Positions 8,093-16,423 of a stretch of 64,000 nucleotides of DNA are shown here, piece by piece. The DNA comes from Roseburia sp. (GTDB lineage: Bacteria; Bacillota; Clostridia; Lachnospirales; Lachnospiraceae). The notes under the pieces were generated by a model that had not been told where the DNA came from, ran no database searches, and worked only from the letters and a program-made list of their open reading frames with translations. The position numbers were made by a program, and so were the translations under genes. The first letter of the stretch is position 1. The number at the start of each line of letters is the position of its first letter. Where the stretch lies: the NCBI GenBank assembly GCA_019421345.1, contig JAHZFL010000002.1, positions 70,737 to 134,736 of the forward strand, written 5' to 3'.

Positions 8093-9283
8093 TTATTCCC
8101 CGACTTTATTCCGCAATCTGTTGCAGAGCGCGATACCCGCCAGCAACAGGATCGGAAATATCACAGCAGCCAAAATCCCCGCTTTTAAATTATCATTCCT
8201 GACACCTGAAACGATACCTGCCAGCGTAGGTCCGCCGGAACAGCCCAAGTCCCCTCCAAGCGCCAGCAGCGCAAACAGCGCTGTCCCGCCGCCCGGAATC
8301 GAGGCTGCCGCCTTACTGAAGGTCCCCGGCCACATAATTCCGACAGACAGACCGCAAAGCGCACATGCCGCAAGATTCACTGCGGGAACAGGTACAAATA
8401 CAATACAAAGATACGAAACGATACACAACAGACTGCTGCCTGTCATAAAACCATCCAGCGCGATCCGATCACCAAATTTCCCATAAAAAGCACGGGAAAT
8501 GCCCATCAGCAGCGCAAATGCCATAGGTCCCGCCAGATCTCCGAGCGTCTTACTGATGCCAAGCCCCTGCTCGGCAAACATAGAAGCCCACTGGCTGATC
8601 GCCTGCTCACTTGCTCCGGCACAGACCATCATCAACAAAAGCACCCAAAACAGCCGACCGGAAAGAAGCTGCCTGATCGGCATTCCGCTCTCACCCTCCG
8701 GCGCAAGCGGTGCAAGCGGCACCTTCAGAAATGCAAACATGTTTCCAAGCGGGATCAAAGCCCAAAAAAGAGCCAGCAGCTTCCAAGCCTTTGTTCCCGC
8801 AAGCCGGAAAAACAGGGTCGAAACCAATATCACCCCGACATGCCCCCAGCAGTAAAAAGAGTGCAGCATACTCATCGCCGCCTCTTTATTCTCCGACGGA
8901 CACGCCTCCACGACCGGACTGACGAGCACCTCCAAAAGTCCGCCGCCGACTGCATAGATCATGACTGCAGTCAAAATTCCAACAAACGGATCAGCCAGCA
9001 CCTCCGGCAGAATCGTCAGCGATACCAGACCTGCCGCCGCCAACAAATGTGCCAGCACCATAGACCTGCGGTAGCCAATACGATCCACAAAACCGATTGC
9101 CAATAAATCTACCAGAAGCTGAATCCCAAAATTAAACGTTACCAGCAATGTAATCCTTGATAAGGAAATTCCATAGCTTCGCTGAAAGGTCAAAAACAGC
9201 AGCGGCACAAAATTATTGATGATCGCCTGTACAATATATGCCATAAAGCATGCTGCAATCGTCTTGTTATATTGATTTTTCAT
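8093..9283 (-). CDS. Major facilitator superfamily transporter
   Basis: 396 residues with about twelve hydrophobic segments in two six-helix halves. The loop after helix 2 reads GFVDRIGYRRSMVLAH, close to the MFS motif GxxxDRxGRR. Overall it resembles sugar or drug MFS proteins of the FucP/YfkF type; the substrate cannot be inferred. Its ATG overlaps the trpS stop by four bases (ATGA), so it is translated from the trpS transcript. Nothing in the context links it to tryptophan other than this coupling. Confidence 0.85.
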   Translation of the reverse strand: MKNQYNKTIAACFMAYIVQAIINNFVPLLFLTFQRSYGISLSRITLLVTFNFGIQLLVDLLAIGFVDRIGYRRSMVLAHLLAAAGLVSLTILPEVLADPFVGILTAVMIYAVGGGLLEVLVSPVVEACPSENKEAAMSMLHSFYCWGHVGVILVSTLFFRLAGTKAWKLLALFWALIPLGNMFAFLKVPLAPLAPEGESGMPIRQLLSGRLFWVLLLMMVCAGASEQAISQWASMFAEQGLGISKTLGDLAGPMAFALLMGISRAFYGKFGDRIALDGFMTGSSLLCIVSYLCIVFVPVPAVNLAACALCGLSVGIMWPGTFSKAAASIPGGGTALFALLALGGDLGCSGGPTLAGIVSGVRNDNLKAGILAAVIFPILLLAGIALCNRLRNKVGE

Positions 9284-10368
9284 TTGGAATACTTCTTACT
9301 CTGCTCCTCTAAAAATTCCGGCGTATCAAAATAATGAATCTTCATGGCGGCCTTCACCTCGGCAACCGTCTTAGCCGCCTCCTGCCTTGCCGTCTCGCTG
9401 CCCGCCTTTAAAATATCGTAGACATCGCCGATTCTCTGCTCATACTCTGCCCTGCGTGCACGGATCGGACGAAGCTCCTCCTGCATAACGTTATTTAAAA
9501 ACTTCTTGACCTTCACATCTCCAAGCCCGCCTCTCTTGTAGTGCGCCTTCAGCTCATCAAGATTCGCATATTCCGGCAGATACTCTGCAAAATGACCGTC
9601 ATTGCAAAACGCGTCCAGATAAGTAAACACCGTATTTCCTTCCAGCTTTCCGGGGTCTTCGATGCGGATATGCTCCGGGTCGGTAAACATGGACATGATC
9701 TTCTTTCGCACATCCTCCTCGGACTCCGAAAGATAAATACAATTTCCCAGCGATTTACTCATCTTTGCCTTACCGTCCGTTCCCGGAAGCCGCAGACACG
9801 CCTTATTCGACGGAAGAAGAATCTGCGGATCAACAAGCGTCTCCCCGTATACGGCATTAAACTTATGCACGATTTCCTTCGTCTGCTCAAGCATCGGCAT
9901 CTGATCCTCGCCAACCGGCACAGTCGTCGCCTTAAACGCCGTAATATCCGCCGCCTGACTGATCGGATAAGTAAAAAATCCAACCGGTATACTCGTCTCA
10001 AAATTACGCATCTGAATCTCCGCCTTTACCGTCGGATTGCGCTGAAGTCTGGAAACCGTCACCAGATTCATGTAATAAAAGGCAAGCTCCGTCAGCTCCG
10101 ACACATACGACTGGATAAAAATATGAGACTTCGCCGGATCAATGCCGACCGACAGATAATCAAGCGCCACCTCCATAATATGATCCCGCACCTTTGCCGG
10201 ATCATCTGCATTGTCCGTCAGCGCCTGCGCATCTGCGATCATAATAAAAATCTTATCAAACTCCCCGGAATTTTGAAGCTCAACTCTCCGCTTTAATGAA
10301 CCCACATAATGACCTACATGGAGCTTTCCGGTCGGGCGGTCGCCCGTTAAAATAATTTTCTCTGCCAT
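9280..10368 (-). CDS. trpS: Tryptophanyl-tRNA synthetase
   Basis: 362 residues. It attaches tryptophan to tRNA-Trp. The start carries TGDRPTGKLHVGHYVG, with HVGH (17-20) as the HIGH-type motif. KMSKS is at 202-206 (DGKAKMSKSLGN). The Rossmann core and helical C-terminus are both present, and the length is normal or slightly long. I chose the ATG at 10368 because AGGGGAAG precedes it and the family starts at this Met; the open frame extends 20 codons further but overlaps the promoter. It has its own promoter just after ytvI and is coupled to the MFS gene downstream. Confidence 0.97.
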   Translation of the reverse strand: MAEKIILTGDRPTGKLHVGHYVGSLKRRVELQNSGEFDKIFIMIADAQALTDNADDPAKVRDHIMEVALDYLSVGIDPAKSHIFIQSYVSELTELAFYYMNLVTVSRLQRNPTVKAEIQMRNFETSIPVGFFTYPISQAADITAFKATTVPVGEDQMPMLEQTKEIVHKFNAVYGETLVDPQILLPSNKACLRLPGTDGKAKMSKSLGNCIYLSESEEDVRKKIMSMFTDPEHIRIEDPGKLEGNTVFTYLDAFCNDGHFAEYLPEYANLDELKAHYKRGGLGDVKVKKFLNNVMQEELRPIRARRAEYEQRIGDVYDILKAGSETARQEAAKTVAEVKAAMKIHYFDTPEFLEEQSKKYSK

Positions 10369-10399
10369 CCTTCTTCCCCTGTCAAAATATTCTTTGTTC

Positions 10400-10428
10400 A
10401 TTATACACGTTTTCTGATTCAAGTGCAA
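10400..10428 (-). promoter_or_regulatory. Predicted promoter of trpS
   Basis: Minus strand TTGCAC (10423-10428), 17-base spacer, TATAAT (10400-10405). The -35 begins three bases after the ytvI stop, so trpS can be transcribed separately from ytvI. Confidence 0.7.
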
Positions 10429-10431
10429 TCC

Positions 10432-11529
10432 TTATAGCTGTTCTCTCTCCTCCTCACGCCTCTCGTGTTTTTGAAAAATATGGATCACCCCGCTGTCGTT
10501 GAGACTTTTTAAAAGAGCGGTCGCGATCGGCAGAAGAAACAGACCCGCAATGCCCAAAAACTGCAGCCCGACGATCATCGCGATCAGCGTCACAACAGGC
10601 GAAAGCCCCATTTGCCGCCCAACCAGATGCGGCTCTGCAATATTGCGCACAATTGTCACGACCACATACAGCGCCACCAGACCAATGCCAAGCGGCAGAT
10701 TGCCTGAGGAAGCCGCGATTACCGCCCATGGCAGCAAAACCATTCCGGTTCCCAGCACAGGAAGAATATCTAAGATCGCAATGATAAAGGCAATCACGAC
10801 CGCCCCCTCGACACGCAGAAAAAGAAGCCCCACCGTAAGCTCCAGAAACGTCATTCCAAGAATGAGACAGTAAGAAAACGCACATTTTCCCAATGTCTCC
10901 ATAACGTATTTTTTCATTCCATGCACATACACCTGAAAACGCTTCGGCACCTGCGATTCAAGAAACGCACAGATATTCGGAAATTCCAGTTCCATGAGCA
11001 TCGTCGCGATCAGTGTCAAAAACAGATTCATACAAATTCCGGGAATATGCCCTGCCGCCGCAGACACACCGTCAAAAATCTTCCCCGAAATCTCTGACGC
11101 CATATTTCCGCCGCCGCGCAGCAGGATCCCCTCTCCCTGTGCAGATACGCCAAGAACCTCCGTTCCCCATGTACTTGCCGTATGAAGAAACGGAGCGACC
11201 GATTCCTTAAAAAAGCATGTAAGCTCCGATGCACAGCCGCGCAAAAGCTCTACAACACGCCAGCCCAGCAGATAAAGCAGCAGGGCGATCAGCGCATAAA
11301 AAAGTATGACGATACAAACGGCTGCCGTCTTTCTTCCCACATGAATATATTTCACGGCAGCATCCACAACAAAGGAAAGCGCCCACGCCACGACAAATGC
11401 CGCCAGAAACGGAAACAGCGCCGCTCCCACATACTTGACGAGACAGACTGCCGCCGCTGTCCAAACACCCCAATACGCCGCCCGGATTAAAAATTCCTTC
11501 TGCCTTCTCAGCCGCTTTTCCCGCTCCAT
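10432..11529 (-). CDS. ytvI: YtvI-like sporulation integral membrane protein (AI-2E/PerM family)
   Basis: 365 residues with a charged N-terminus and about eight hydrophobic segments. The closing region, GLQFLGIAGLFLLPIATALL, and the preceding VVVTIVRNIAEPHLVGRQMGLSP loop are typical of the AI-2E transporter-like family. Within spore formers the YtvI branch is needed for sporulation, though its transport role is not settled. Presence here supports a spore-forming clostridial host. It appears to be a single gene: a long repeat-bearing gap lies upstream and trpS has its own promoter downstream. Confidence 0.8.
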   Translation of the reverse strand: MEREKRLRRQKEFLIRAAYWGVWTAAAVCLVKYVGAALFPFLAAFVVAWALSFVVDAAVKYIHVGRKTAAVCIVILFYALIALLLYLLGWRVVELLRGCASELTCFFKESVAPFLHTASTWGTEVLGVSAQGEGILLRGGGNMASEISGKIFDGVSAAAGHIPGICMNLFLTLIATMLMELEFPNICAFLESQVPKRFQVYVHGMKKYVMETLGKCAFSYCLILGMTFLELTVGLLFLRVEGAVVIAFIIAILDILPVLGTGMVLLPWAVIAASSGNLPLGIGLVALYVVVTIVRNIAEPHLVGRQMGLSPVVTLIAMIVGLQFLGIAGLFLLPIATALLKSLNDSGVIHIFQKHERREEEREQL

Positions 11530-11700
11530 ATTTTCCCCCTTTTGCCCTGCTATTTATTAATAACTATATCCAATCAGACAAATCTCATGCCTTTCTTGTG
11601 AACAAAAGTGTCGATCACGCCTAGCATTTTCCTTTGTCGCTGTGCGTTTCACACAGAGCATTTTTCTATCATACAAAACGAGAAATCTCTAAAATAAAAC

Positions 11701-11834
11701 AAAGAATCTCGCAAGCGAGATTCTCCGCCTGCGGCGGGTCGCATCAGCGACACAGTTCCATTCCGCCGCAGTGCGATCTCCCCAGAGGCTTTTTGCTTTA
11801 TAGGGGACCAATTTCCTATAAAGCAAAAAGCCTC
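11701..11834. repeat. Modular palindromic intergenic repeat, copy A (modules 2-1)
   Basis: This copy holds three structured parts. Hairpin 1 is GAATCTCG-CAAG-CGAGATTC (11704-11723). Next comes a GC-rich arm, CTGCGGCGG later answered by CCGCCGCAG, enclosing GTCGC-ATCA-GCGAC. Last is a long AT-rich stem, TTTTTGCTTTATAGG / CCTATAAAGCAAAAA. The same order is found at 25353-25540 and 62120-62322, where an extra copy of the last module precedes it. No ORF is contained. The rest of the 11530-11892 gap (11530-11700) shows nothing I recognise. Confidence 0.85.
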
Positions 11835-11873
11835 TCCGCTGTGTCGTCTACGACTTATCTCAGCAGAAAGGCT
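11825..11873 (-). terminator. Terminator of the DUF2920 gene
   Basis: On the minus strand, AGCCTTTCTGCTG pairs with CAGCGGAGAGGCT (two G-U pairs), enclosing a small GTCGTAGACGAC hairpin and followed by TTTTT. It overlaps the end of repeat copy A, so repeat and terminator are fused here. Confidence 0.75.
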
Positions 11874-11892
11874 CCTGATCTGTTGCCTGCAG

Positions 11893-12954
11893 CTATTTTG
11901 AAATATCAATTAATTGGGGCAGTCCGGTCTCGTAGCTAAGCCTTATATATGGCTCGCCATCTCCCCCCCCCCCTAAAAATACTGTATTTTGTAGTTCTAT
12001 GATGCTGCTTTTCTGGCGCAGCAGCTTAGAAATCAGCGGCATCATCATTTGAAACAGCACAAAAAAGTCCATGTCCAGCCCATGACCCGCACTCTTGCAC
12101 AAAACTCCGTCCACATCCTCTGTCCCTATCATCATAAGCTCAGCATTTTGTACCTGTGAAATAAACTGTGCCTTTTCCTGCGCATCCACCATCCAATCCT
12201 CCGTACCATGAAAAGTGATAATCTTACAGGTGTTTTCTATCTTCTGATACAGAAACCTCAAATCATACAGCTTTTCATGATACCGATATTGTGGATGGCT
12301 CTTTATGAAATACTCAACCCCCACCTTGATTCCCAAATCCGTATCCCAGTAAAATCTGTTTTCCTCCATATAAAAAGGAGTCAGATAAGAAGAAATATCC
12401 ATCATGCAGCTCACAAGTCCCGGACAGATCACATTAACTAAATGCGCTACATATGCTCCATGCGACGAGCCGAATAAAATAACTTTCTTCGTGTTGAACG
12501 AAACATCTTGTACTTTCAGTTCATAAAAAAGCCCAAGCAACGCACAGACACAATCAAGCGCCTGCATCATTCCCATGTCATTAAATTCATCCTCACACTC
12601 ACTAAGTTCATTTCTGTAAACCGATTCCTCCTCAAGCTCTGGAAGTCTTCCCAACAAATGCAACAGCTTTATTGTATCGTTTAACTCTGGCTTCAGATAT
12701 TTGCTACCGAAATGTTCGCATTGCACCGTAATCACATTATACTGATCGCAAAACTCTTTCCGCATTTTTTGAAAAACATGCGAATCCAAGGTGGCTCCAT
12801 AGCCGGAAATAAAAAATAAAATTCCTGTTTCATCGTTTGTTCCACCTTCCGGAATTCCTGCTTCTACCCGAATTTCTCTGTTCGATTCAGGTGCATCACC
12901 TGTTTTGTAAATGTTCCGATGCCCCAAAAACCGATATGTTTTTAAAATAGCCAT
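11893..12954 (-). CDS. DUF2920 family alpha/beta-hydrolase-like protein with poly-G tract
   Basis: 353 residues. The fold looks like an alpha/beta hydrolase: an early strand GILFFISGYGAT, nucleophile elbow Gly162-Ser-Ser-His-Gly166 (ILFGSSHGAYVAH), an acid region (ITFHGTEDWMVD) and a late His (SAGHGLDMDFF). This matches the DUF2920 family as I remember it, known from Campylobacter and some clostridia, sometimes near flagellin or surface glycan genes; its chemistry is not established. An 11-G run encodes Gly328-331 and leaves only 22 residues after it. The gene is visibly AT-richer than its neighbours, which suggests transfer. It is followed by its own terminator and preceded closely (13 bases) by the lactonase gene. 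Confidence 0.75.
   Translation of the reverse strand: MAILKTYRFLGHRNIYKTGDAPESNREIRVEAGIPEGGTNDETGILFFISGYGATLDSHVFQKMRKEFCDQYNVITVQCEHFGSKYLKPELNDTIKLLHLLGRLPELEEESVYRNELSECEDEFNDMGMMQALDCVCALLGLFYELKVQDVSFNTKKVILFGSSHGAYVAHLVNVICPGLVSCMMDISSYLTPFYMEENRFYWDTDLGIKVGVEYFIKSHPQYRYHEKLYDLRFLYQKIENTCKIITFHGTEDWMVDAQEKAQFISQVQNAELMMIGTEDVDGVLCKSAGHGLDMDFFVLFQMMMPLISKLLRQKSSIIELQNTVFLGGGGDGEPYIRLSYETGLPQLIDISK
11963..11973 (-). repeat. Homopolymer G11 (C11 on plus strand) inside the DUF2920 gene
   Basis: Eleven identical bases inside the coding sequence. In the present length the frame continues to the stop at 11893. Gain of one G gives eight new residues and then a stop; loss of one gives six new residues and a stop. 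Confidence 0.95.
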
Positions 12955-12967
12955 TTCCAGACTCCCC

Positions 12968-14026
12968 CTACACCTCTGTTTTTAGGATATAAATGCAGTT
13001 TGGCTTATCCACCTTCACGCGTGCACCCTCCTGCAGGGAATATCCCCGTTCAAAATCAATGCGGTAGGTAAAAATATCATTGGAATTATTATTAAGCGTC
13101 AGATAACGTGTTTCATCGGGATAAAACGCCAGCATCTTGGGATAATCGCTGTTGACCTTCGTCATAAATTTTTCCGTAAGCATTCCGGTCTTGGCATCAA
13201 TCTCATAGCACACGACAGAATTAACGCCGGCATTGCTGCACATCAGATATTTGCCGCTCTTTGAGATTTCCATGCCCGAGGCGGCGCAGACGTCCTCCTC
13301 CCTATGCGTAACAGTCCGAACCTCCTGAAGCTTTTCAAACACAGGCTCGTCATCCACAACCGAATAATGGTATACCTCAATCATATTTAAAAGCTCATAT
13401 AAAATATATGCGTACTGTCCGTCTCTGGAAAACCGTATCATACGGGGCGCAGACTCCAGCGGTCCGCGGATAATATCGATCAGCTTAAGCTTCCCGTTCT
13501 CATAATCCACGCGGTACACCTTCACATGATCCAGACCATTGTCGACGGCACAGAGAAACTTCTGCTCCGGCGTCAGCTTGACACAGTCTACATGCGGAAT
13601 GAAATTGCGCTGTGCAATGCTTCTGCCCATGCCCTTGTGGAAAACACCGTCGGAAATCTCTCCGATGCTTCCGTCCGGTGCAAGCCGCATCATACTGACA
13701 CGCCCGTCATGATGTCCTCCCACAAATAAATAGCGGTTTTCATCATCCACCTCGACATAGCAGCCGCGCATACCGCCGATCCACTGCTTATTCATCGGAA
13801 TCAGATCGCCGTCCGGTTGGATCGAAAACGCCTCCACACCCTCATCTGCGATCGAATACAAAAATCTGCGATCCTTCGACACCACAATATCGGACGGATT
13901 ATTGATCGGAACAACCTTGCGTTCCTTTAATCCCCCCTCCGACACGTTCAAGTCGTAAATATGGATTCCGACACTGTTCTCGTGGGTGTAGGTACCCACA
14001 TACGCAACATATTTCTCCTCTTTCAT
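12968..14026 (-). CDS. pgl: Lactonase family beta-propeller protein (6-phosphogluconolactonase type)
   Basis: 352 residues made of repeated blades with the pattern of the seven-bladed lactonase family: YVAYVGTYTHENSVGIHIYDL at the start, NNPSDIVVSKDRRFLYSI, HVDCVKLTPEQKFLCAVDNGLD, and PKMLAFYPDETRYLTLNN near the end. Members such as YbhE hydrolyse 6-phosphogluconolactone in the oxidative pentose phosphate pathway, but others act on different lactones. No zwf or gnd gene is nearby, so the symbol is by family only. It lies 15 bases after the U32 gene and 13 before the DUF2920 gene, suggesting one transcript. Confidence 0.82.
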   Translation of the reverse strand: MKEEKYVAYVGTYTHENSVGIHIYDLNVSEGGLKERKVVPINNPSDIVVSKDRRFLYSIADEGVEAFSIQPDGDLIPMNKQWIGGMRGCYVEVDDENRYLFVGGHHDGRVSMMRLAPDGSIGEISDGVFHKGMGRSIAQRNFIPHVDCVKLTPEQKFLCAVDNGLDHVKVYRVDYENGKLKLIDIIRGPLESAPRMIRFSRDGQYAYILYELLNMIEVYHYSVVDDEPVFEKLQEVRTVTHREEDVCAASGMEISKSGKYLMCSNAGVNSVVCYEIDAKTGMLTEKFMTKVNSDYPKMLAFYPDETRYLTLNNNSNDIFTYRIDFERGYSLQEGARVKVDKPNCIYILKTEV

Positions 14027-14041
14027 CGCTTTGTACCGTCC

Positions 14042-15265
14042 TTATTCTTTTCTGCGCAAAATATCATAAAGCTCCAATGGCTCTCCTAAATCGATAAAAA
14101 GTACCTGCTGCGGATGCGGACAAGACTCCATTTCCTGTCCCTGTTCATCCACGATCCTGCGGACAGTTACCGTCCGGTTCTCACCGTCCGGCTTCATCAC
14201 CTCAATTTCTTCTCCCACGGAAAACTTGTTGCGCTGCTTGATGCGGTACAGACCTTCCTTTGTCCTCTCACCCACAATGCCAAGATAGGTGTATTCCTTG
14301 ACATATGTATTGTTTTCATAGATCTGTGCCTCATCCGTCGGTCTCCCAAAGAAAAATCCGGTTGTAAACTGACGGTAGGTACAATTTGATATTTGATCCA
14401 GATACCACGGCAGATGCTCCTGATAAAGCTCGGGAGACTGCTTATAATCGTCAATCGCCCTCCGGTAGGTTCTCGCCACGGTTGCCACATATAGCGCTGT
14501 CTTCATTCTACCCTCTATTTTAAAACTGTCAATACCCGATTCCATCAGCTCCGGAATATGCTCGATCATGCAAAGGTCTCTCGAATTAAAAATGTAAGTG
14601 CCGCGCTCATTTTCATAGACCGGCAGATACTCTCCCGGACGCTTCTCCTCCACCAGCGCATATTTCCAACGGCACGGGTGCGTACATGCGCCGCGGTTGG
14701 CGTCCCTCCCGGTAAAATAATTCGACAGCAGACAGCGTCCCGAATAGGACATACACATCGCTCCGTGAATAAAAGTCTCAATCTCAAGGTCATCCGGGAT
14801 ATTCGCCCGAATTTCCCGAATCTCCGCCAGAGAGAGCTCCCTTGCGGAAACAACGCGCTTTGCGCCCTGCGCGTACCAGAAAAGATAGGTTCCGTAATTC
14901 GTATTATTTGCCTGCGTGCTGATATGAAGTTCAAGCTCGGGACAAATCTCCTTTGCAATGGCAAACACCCCGGGGTCCGCAATGATCAGCGCATCGGGCT
15001 TTACCTCACGCAATTCCTGAAAATAACGTCGCACACCTCTTAAATCTCCGTTGTGCGCCAGAATATTTGCAGTAATATATACTTTTACGCCATGCTCGTG
15101 CGCAAATGCAATTCCCTCGCGGATCTCATCCATCGAAAAATTCTTCGCCTTCGCGCGGAGTCCAAATGCCTCTCCTCCGATATACACAGCATCCGCGCCG
15201 TAAATAACGGCAACCTTTAATACCTCAAGGCTGCTTGCCGGTATCAATAACTCCGGTTTTCTCAT
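14042..15265 (-). CDS. U32 family peptidase, likely tRNA wobble-uridine hydroxylation protein (TrhP-like)
   Basis: About 407 residues. The family signature is clear: an N-terminal barrel start (KPELLIPASSLEVLKVA), then IETFIHGAMCMSYSGRC and a further Cys pair in RGACTHPCRWKY. Several conserved Cys in this region are known to be important in U32 proteins and may hold an iron-sulfur cluster. In Bacillus the neighbouring U32 genes (yrrN/yrrO, trhP) with prephenate-dependent chemistry make 5-hydroxyuridine at tRNA position 34, which TrmR then methylates. Finding trmR directly upstream supports that role. ATG 15265 has GGAG six bases before it, so I preferred it to the upstream in-frame ATG. Confidence 0.87.
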   Translation of the reverse strand: MRKPELLIPASSLEVLKVAVIYGADAVYIGGEAFGLRAKAKNFSMDEIREGIAFAHEHGVKVYITANILAHNGDLRGVRRYFQELREVKPDALIIADPGVFAIAKEICPELELHISTQANNTNYGTYLFWYAQGAKRVVSARELSLAEIREIRANIPDDLEIETFIHGAMCMSYSGRCLLSNYFTGRDANRGACTHPCRWKYALVEEKRPGEYLPVYENERGTYIFNSRDLCMIEHIPELMESGIDSFKIEGRMKTALYVATVARTYRRAIDDYKQSPELYQEHLPWYLDQISNCTYRQFTTGFFFGRPTDEAQIYENNTYVKEYTYLGIVGERTKEGLYRIKQRNKFSVGEEIEVMKPDGENRTVTVRRIVDEQGQEMESCPHPQQVLFIDLGEPLELYDILRRKE

Positions 15266-15296
15266 AATAATCTCCATTCCTAAGCAGCTTATCGCA

Positions 15297-15320
15297 AAAA
15301 AGCGGCGCCGCTGCTGCGCC
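15297..15320 (-). terminator. Possible terminator or attenuator between trmR and the U32 gene
   Basis: Minus strand GGCGC-AGCAGCG-GCGCC followed by GCTTTTTT. The stem is short (five pairs), so termination may be partial. It lies in the 76-base gap between the two genes. Confidence 0.4.
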
Positions 15321-15341
15321 TAAACCTGTCTGCGGCACCTC

Positions 15342-15992
15342 CTACCGCTTTTCGTTCCTTGTACTGACGGTGATCCCATCGCCTACCGGAAGCACTGCCG
15401 TGGTAAGCTCCTCATGGTGCGTCAGCACATATAGATATTCCCTCATCCGTTTATGGATCGTACGATTTCTTCGTGTTACGATAAAGCGTGATTCCAGAAT
15501 ATCCCCGTCCTGCAGGACATTGTCCGACACAAGGATGCCCTCCGGCGCTAAAAGCCGCAGTACCTCAGGCAGAAAATGAATATACTGCCCCTTCGCCGCA
15601 TCCATAAAAATAAGATCGAATGTCCCTTCCAGTGTAGGGAGCAGCTCCGCGGCGTCTCCCTCCAAAAGCGTGATCTGATCCTCTTTGCCCGCCCGGCGGA
15701 AATTCTCGCGTGCGATCGGAATCCGCTTTTCATAATTTTCAATCGTGGTGATCCTCGCTGATCCCCGCGTATATTCCGCCATCAAAACAGCGGAGAAGCC
15801 GACTGCGGTTCCAACCTCCAGGATGCGCTCCGGTTTTTTGATTGCCAAGAGCAGCTTTAAAAAGCTCTGCATCTCCTTGCGGATGATCGGCACCCCTGCC
15901 GCCTTTGCTTCCCGCTCGATCGTGTCTAAAATTTCTGTATTTCCCGTATCAAGGGAATTGATATACGCCGCAAGTCTCTCGTCTGCAATCAC
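15342..15992 (-). CDS. trmR: tRNA 5-hydroxyuridine methyltransferase, O-methyltransferase family
   Basis: 216 residues. The SAM-binding loop is ILEVGTAVGFSAVLMAEY (about 56-73), followed by the acidic residue in ITTIENYEKR. FDLIFMDAAKGQY carries the metal-binding Asp of the COMT-like class. B. subtilis TrmR (YrrM) converts ho5U34 to mo5U34, and the gene order here (MltG-like, trmR, U32) is that of yrrL-yrrM-yrrN. The start is GTG; it overlaps the stop of the MltG-like gene by four bases (GTGA). Confidence 0.85.
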   Translation of the reverse strand: MIADERLAAYINSLDTGNTEILDTIEREAKAAGVPIIRKEMQSFLKLLLAIKKPERILEVGTAVGFSAVLMAEYTRGSARITTIENYEKRIPIARENFRRAGKEDQITLLEGDAAELLPTLEGTFDLIFMDAAKGQYIHFLPEVLRLLAPEGILVSDNVLQDGDILESRFIVTRRNRTIHKRMREYLYVLTHHEELTTAVLPVGDGITVSTRNEKR

Positions 15993-16372
15993 TGCTCCGT
16001 ACTCTCCTCTATCCCTGTTCCCATCACGGCAATCATCTCCTTGACTGTCATGGATGTATTGAGCGTGTAAATCCCCGGCAAAAGCTTATCGGAATATGCC
16101 GACAGCTTTAGCTGCGCATAAAACAGCTTATCGTCACGGATCAGCCCCTGCTCCTTAAGCAGCTTTCCTATCTCACGCTCTGACATATCAGCAGTTACCT
16201 GCACCACAATATCCTCTCCCGGCGCTTCCGCAACCGCCTCCTCGGTAAAAACCCGATAGCCGAAGTTGTAGCAAAAGGTTCCAAGCTCTATCAGTCCTAC
16301 CACGACAAGCAGGAGCACCAGAATAGAAAAACTCAGACTGACAAATTTAAAAATCATTTTATTTAGCTTCAT
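15989..16372 (-). CDS. Short MltG-like membrane protein lacking the transglycosylase domain
   Basis: 127 residues. One membrane helix (about 9-30) is followed by an extracellular domain: VQVTADMSEREIGKLLKEQG, then LFYAQLKLSAY and LLPGIYTLNTSMTVKEMIAVM. These are the features of the LysM-like/YceG N-terminal part of MltG, where the last segment precedes the catalytic domain. The catalytic part is absent: the gene stops cleanly into trmR with a GTGA overlap, with no remnant between. Full-length MltG cleaves nascent glycan strands at the membrane; this form could be a regulator or binding partner. GAGGAAG precedes the ATG. Confidence 0.72.
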   Translation of the reverse strand: MKLNKMIFKFVSLSFSILVLLLVVVGLIELGTFCYNFGYRVFTEEAVAEAPGEDIVVQVTADMSEREIGKLLKEQGLIRDDKLFYAQLKLSAYSDKLLPGIYTLNTSMTVKEMIAVMGTGIEESTEQ

Positions 16373-16423
16373 GTATCTTCCTCGCCCGCCATGTCAAAGC
16401 GTTTTCTCTTACACTGCTCTTTC

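Noticed and set aside
9541..10296. 251-codon open frame on the plus strand
   Set aside because: Antisense to trpS, very rich in Arg, His and Ile with no domain pattern and no ribosome site; a shadow frame.
10369..10431. T-box or other leader for trpS
   Set aside because: The leader is too short, and no T-box sequence or specifier hairpin is visible.
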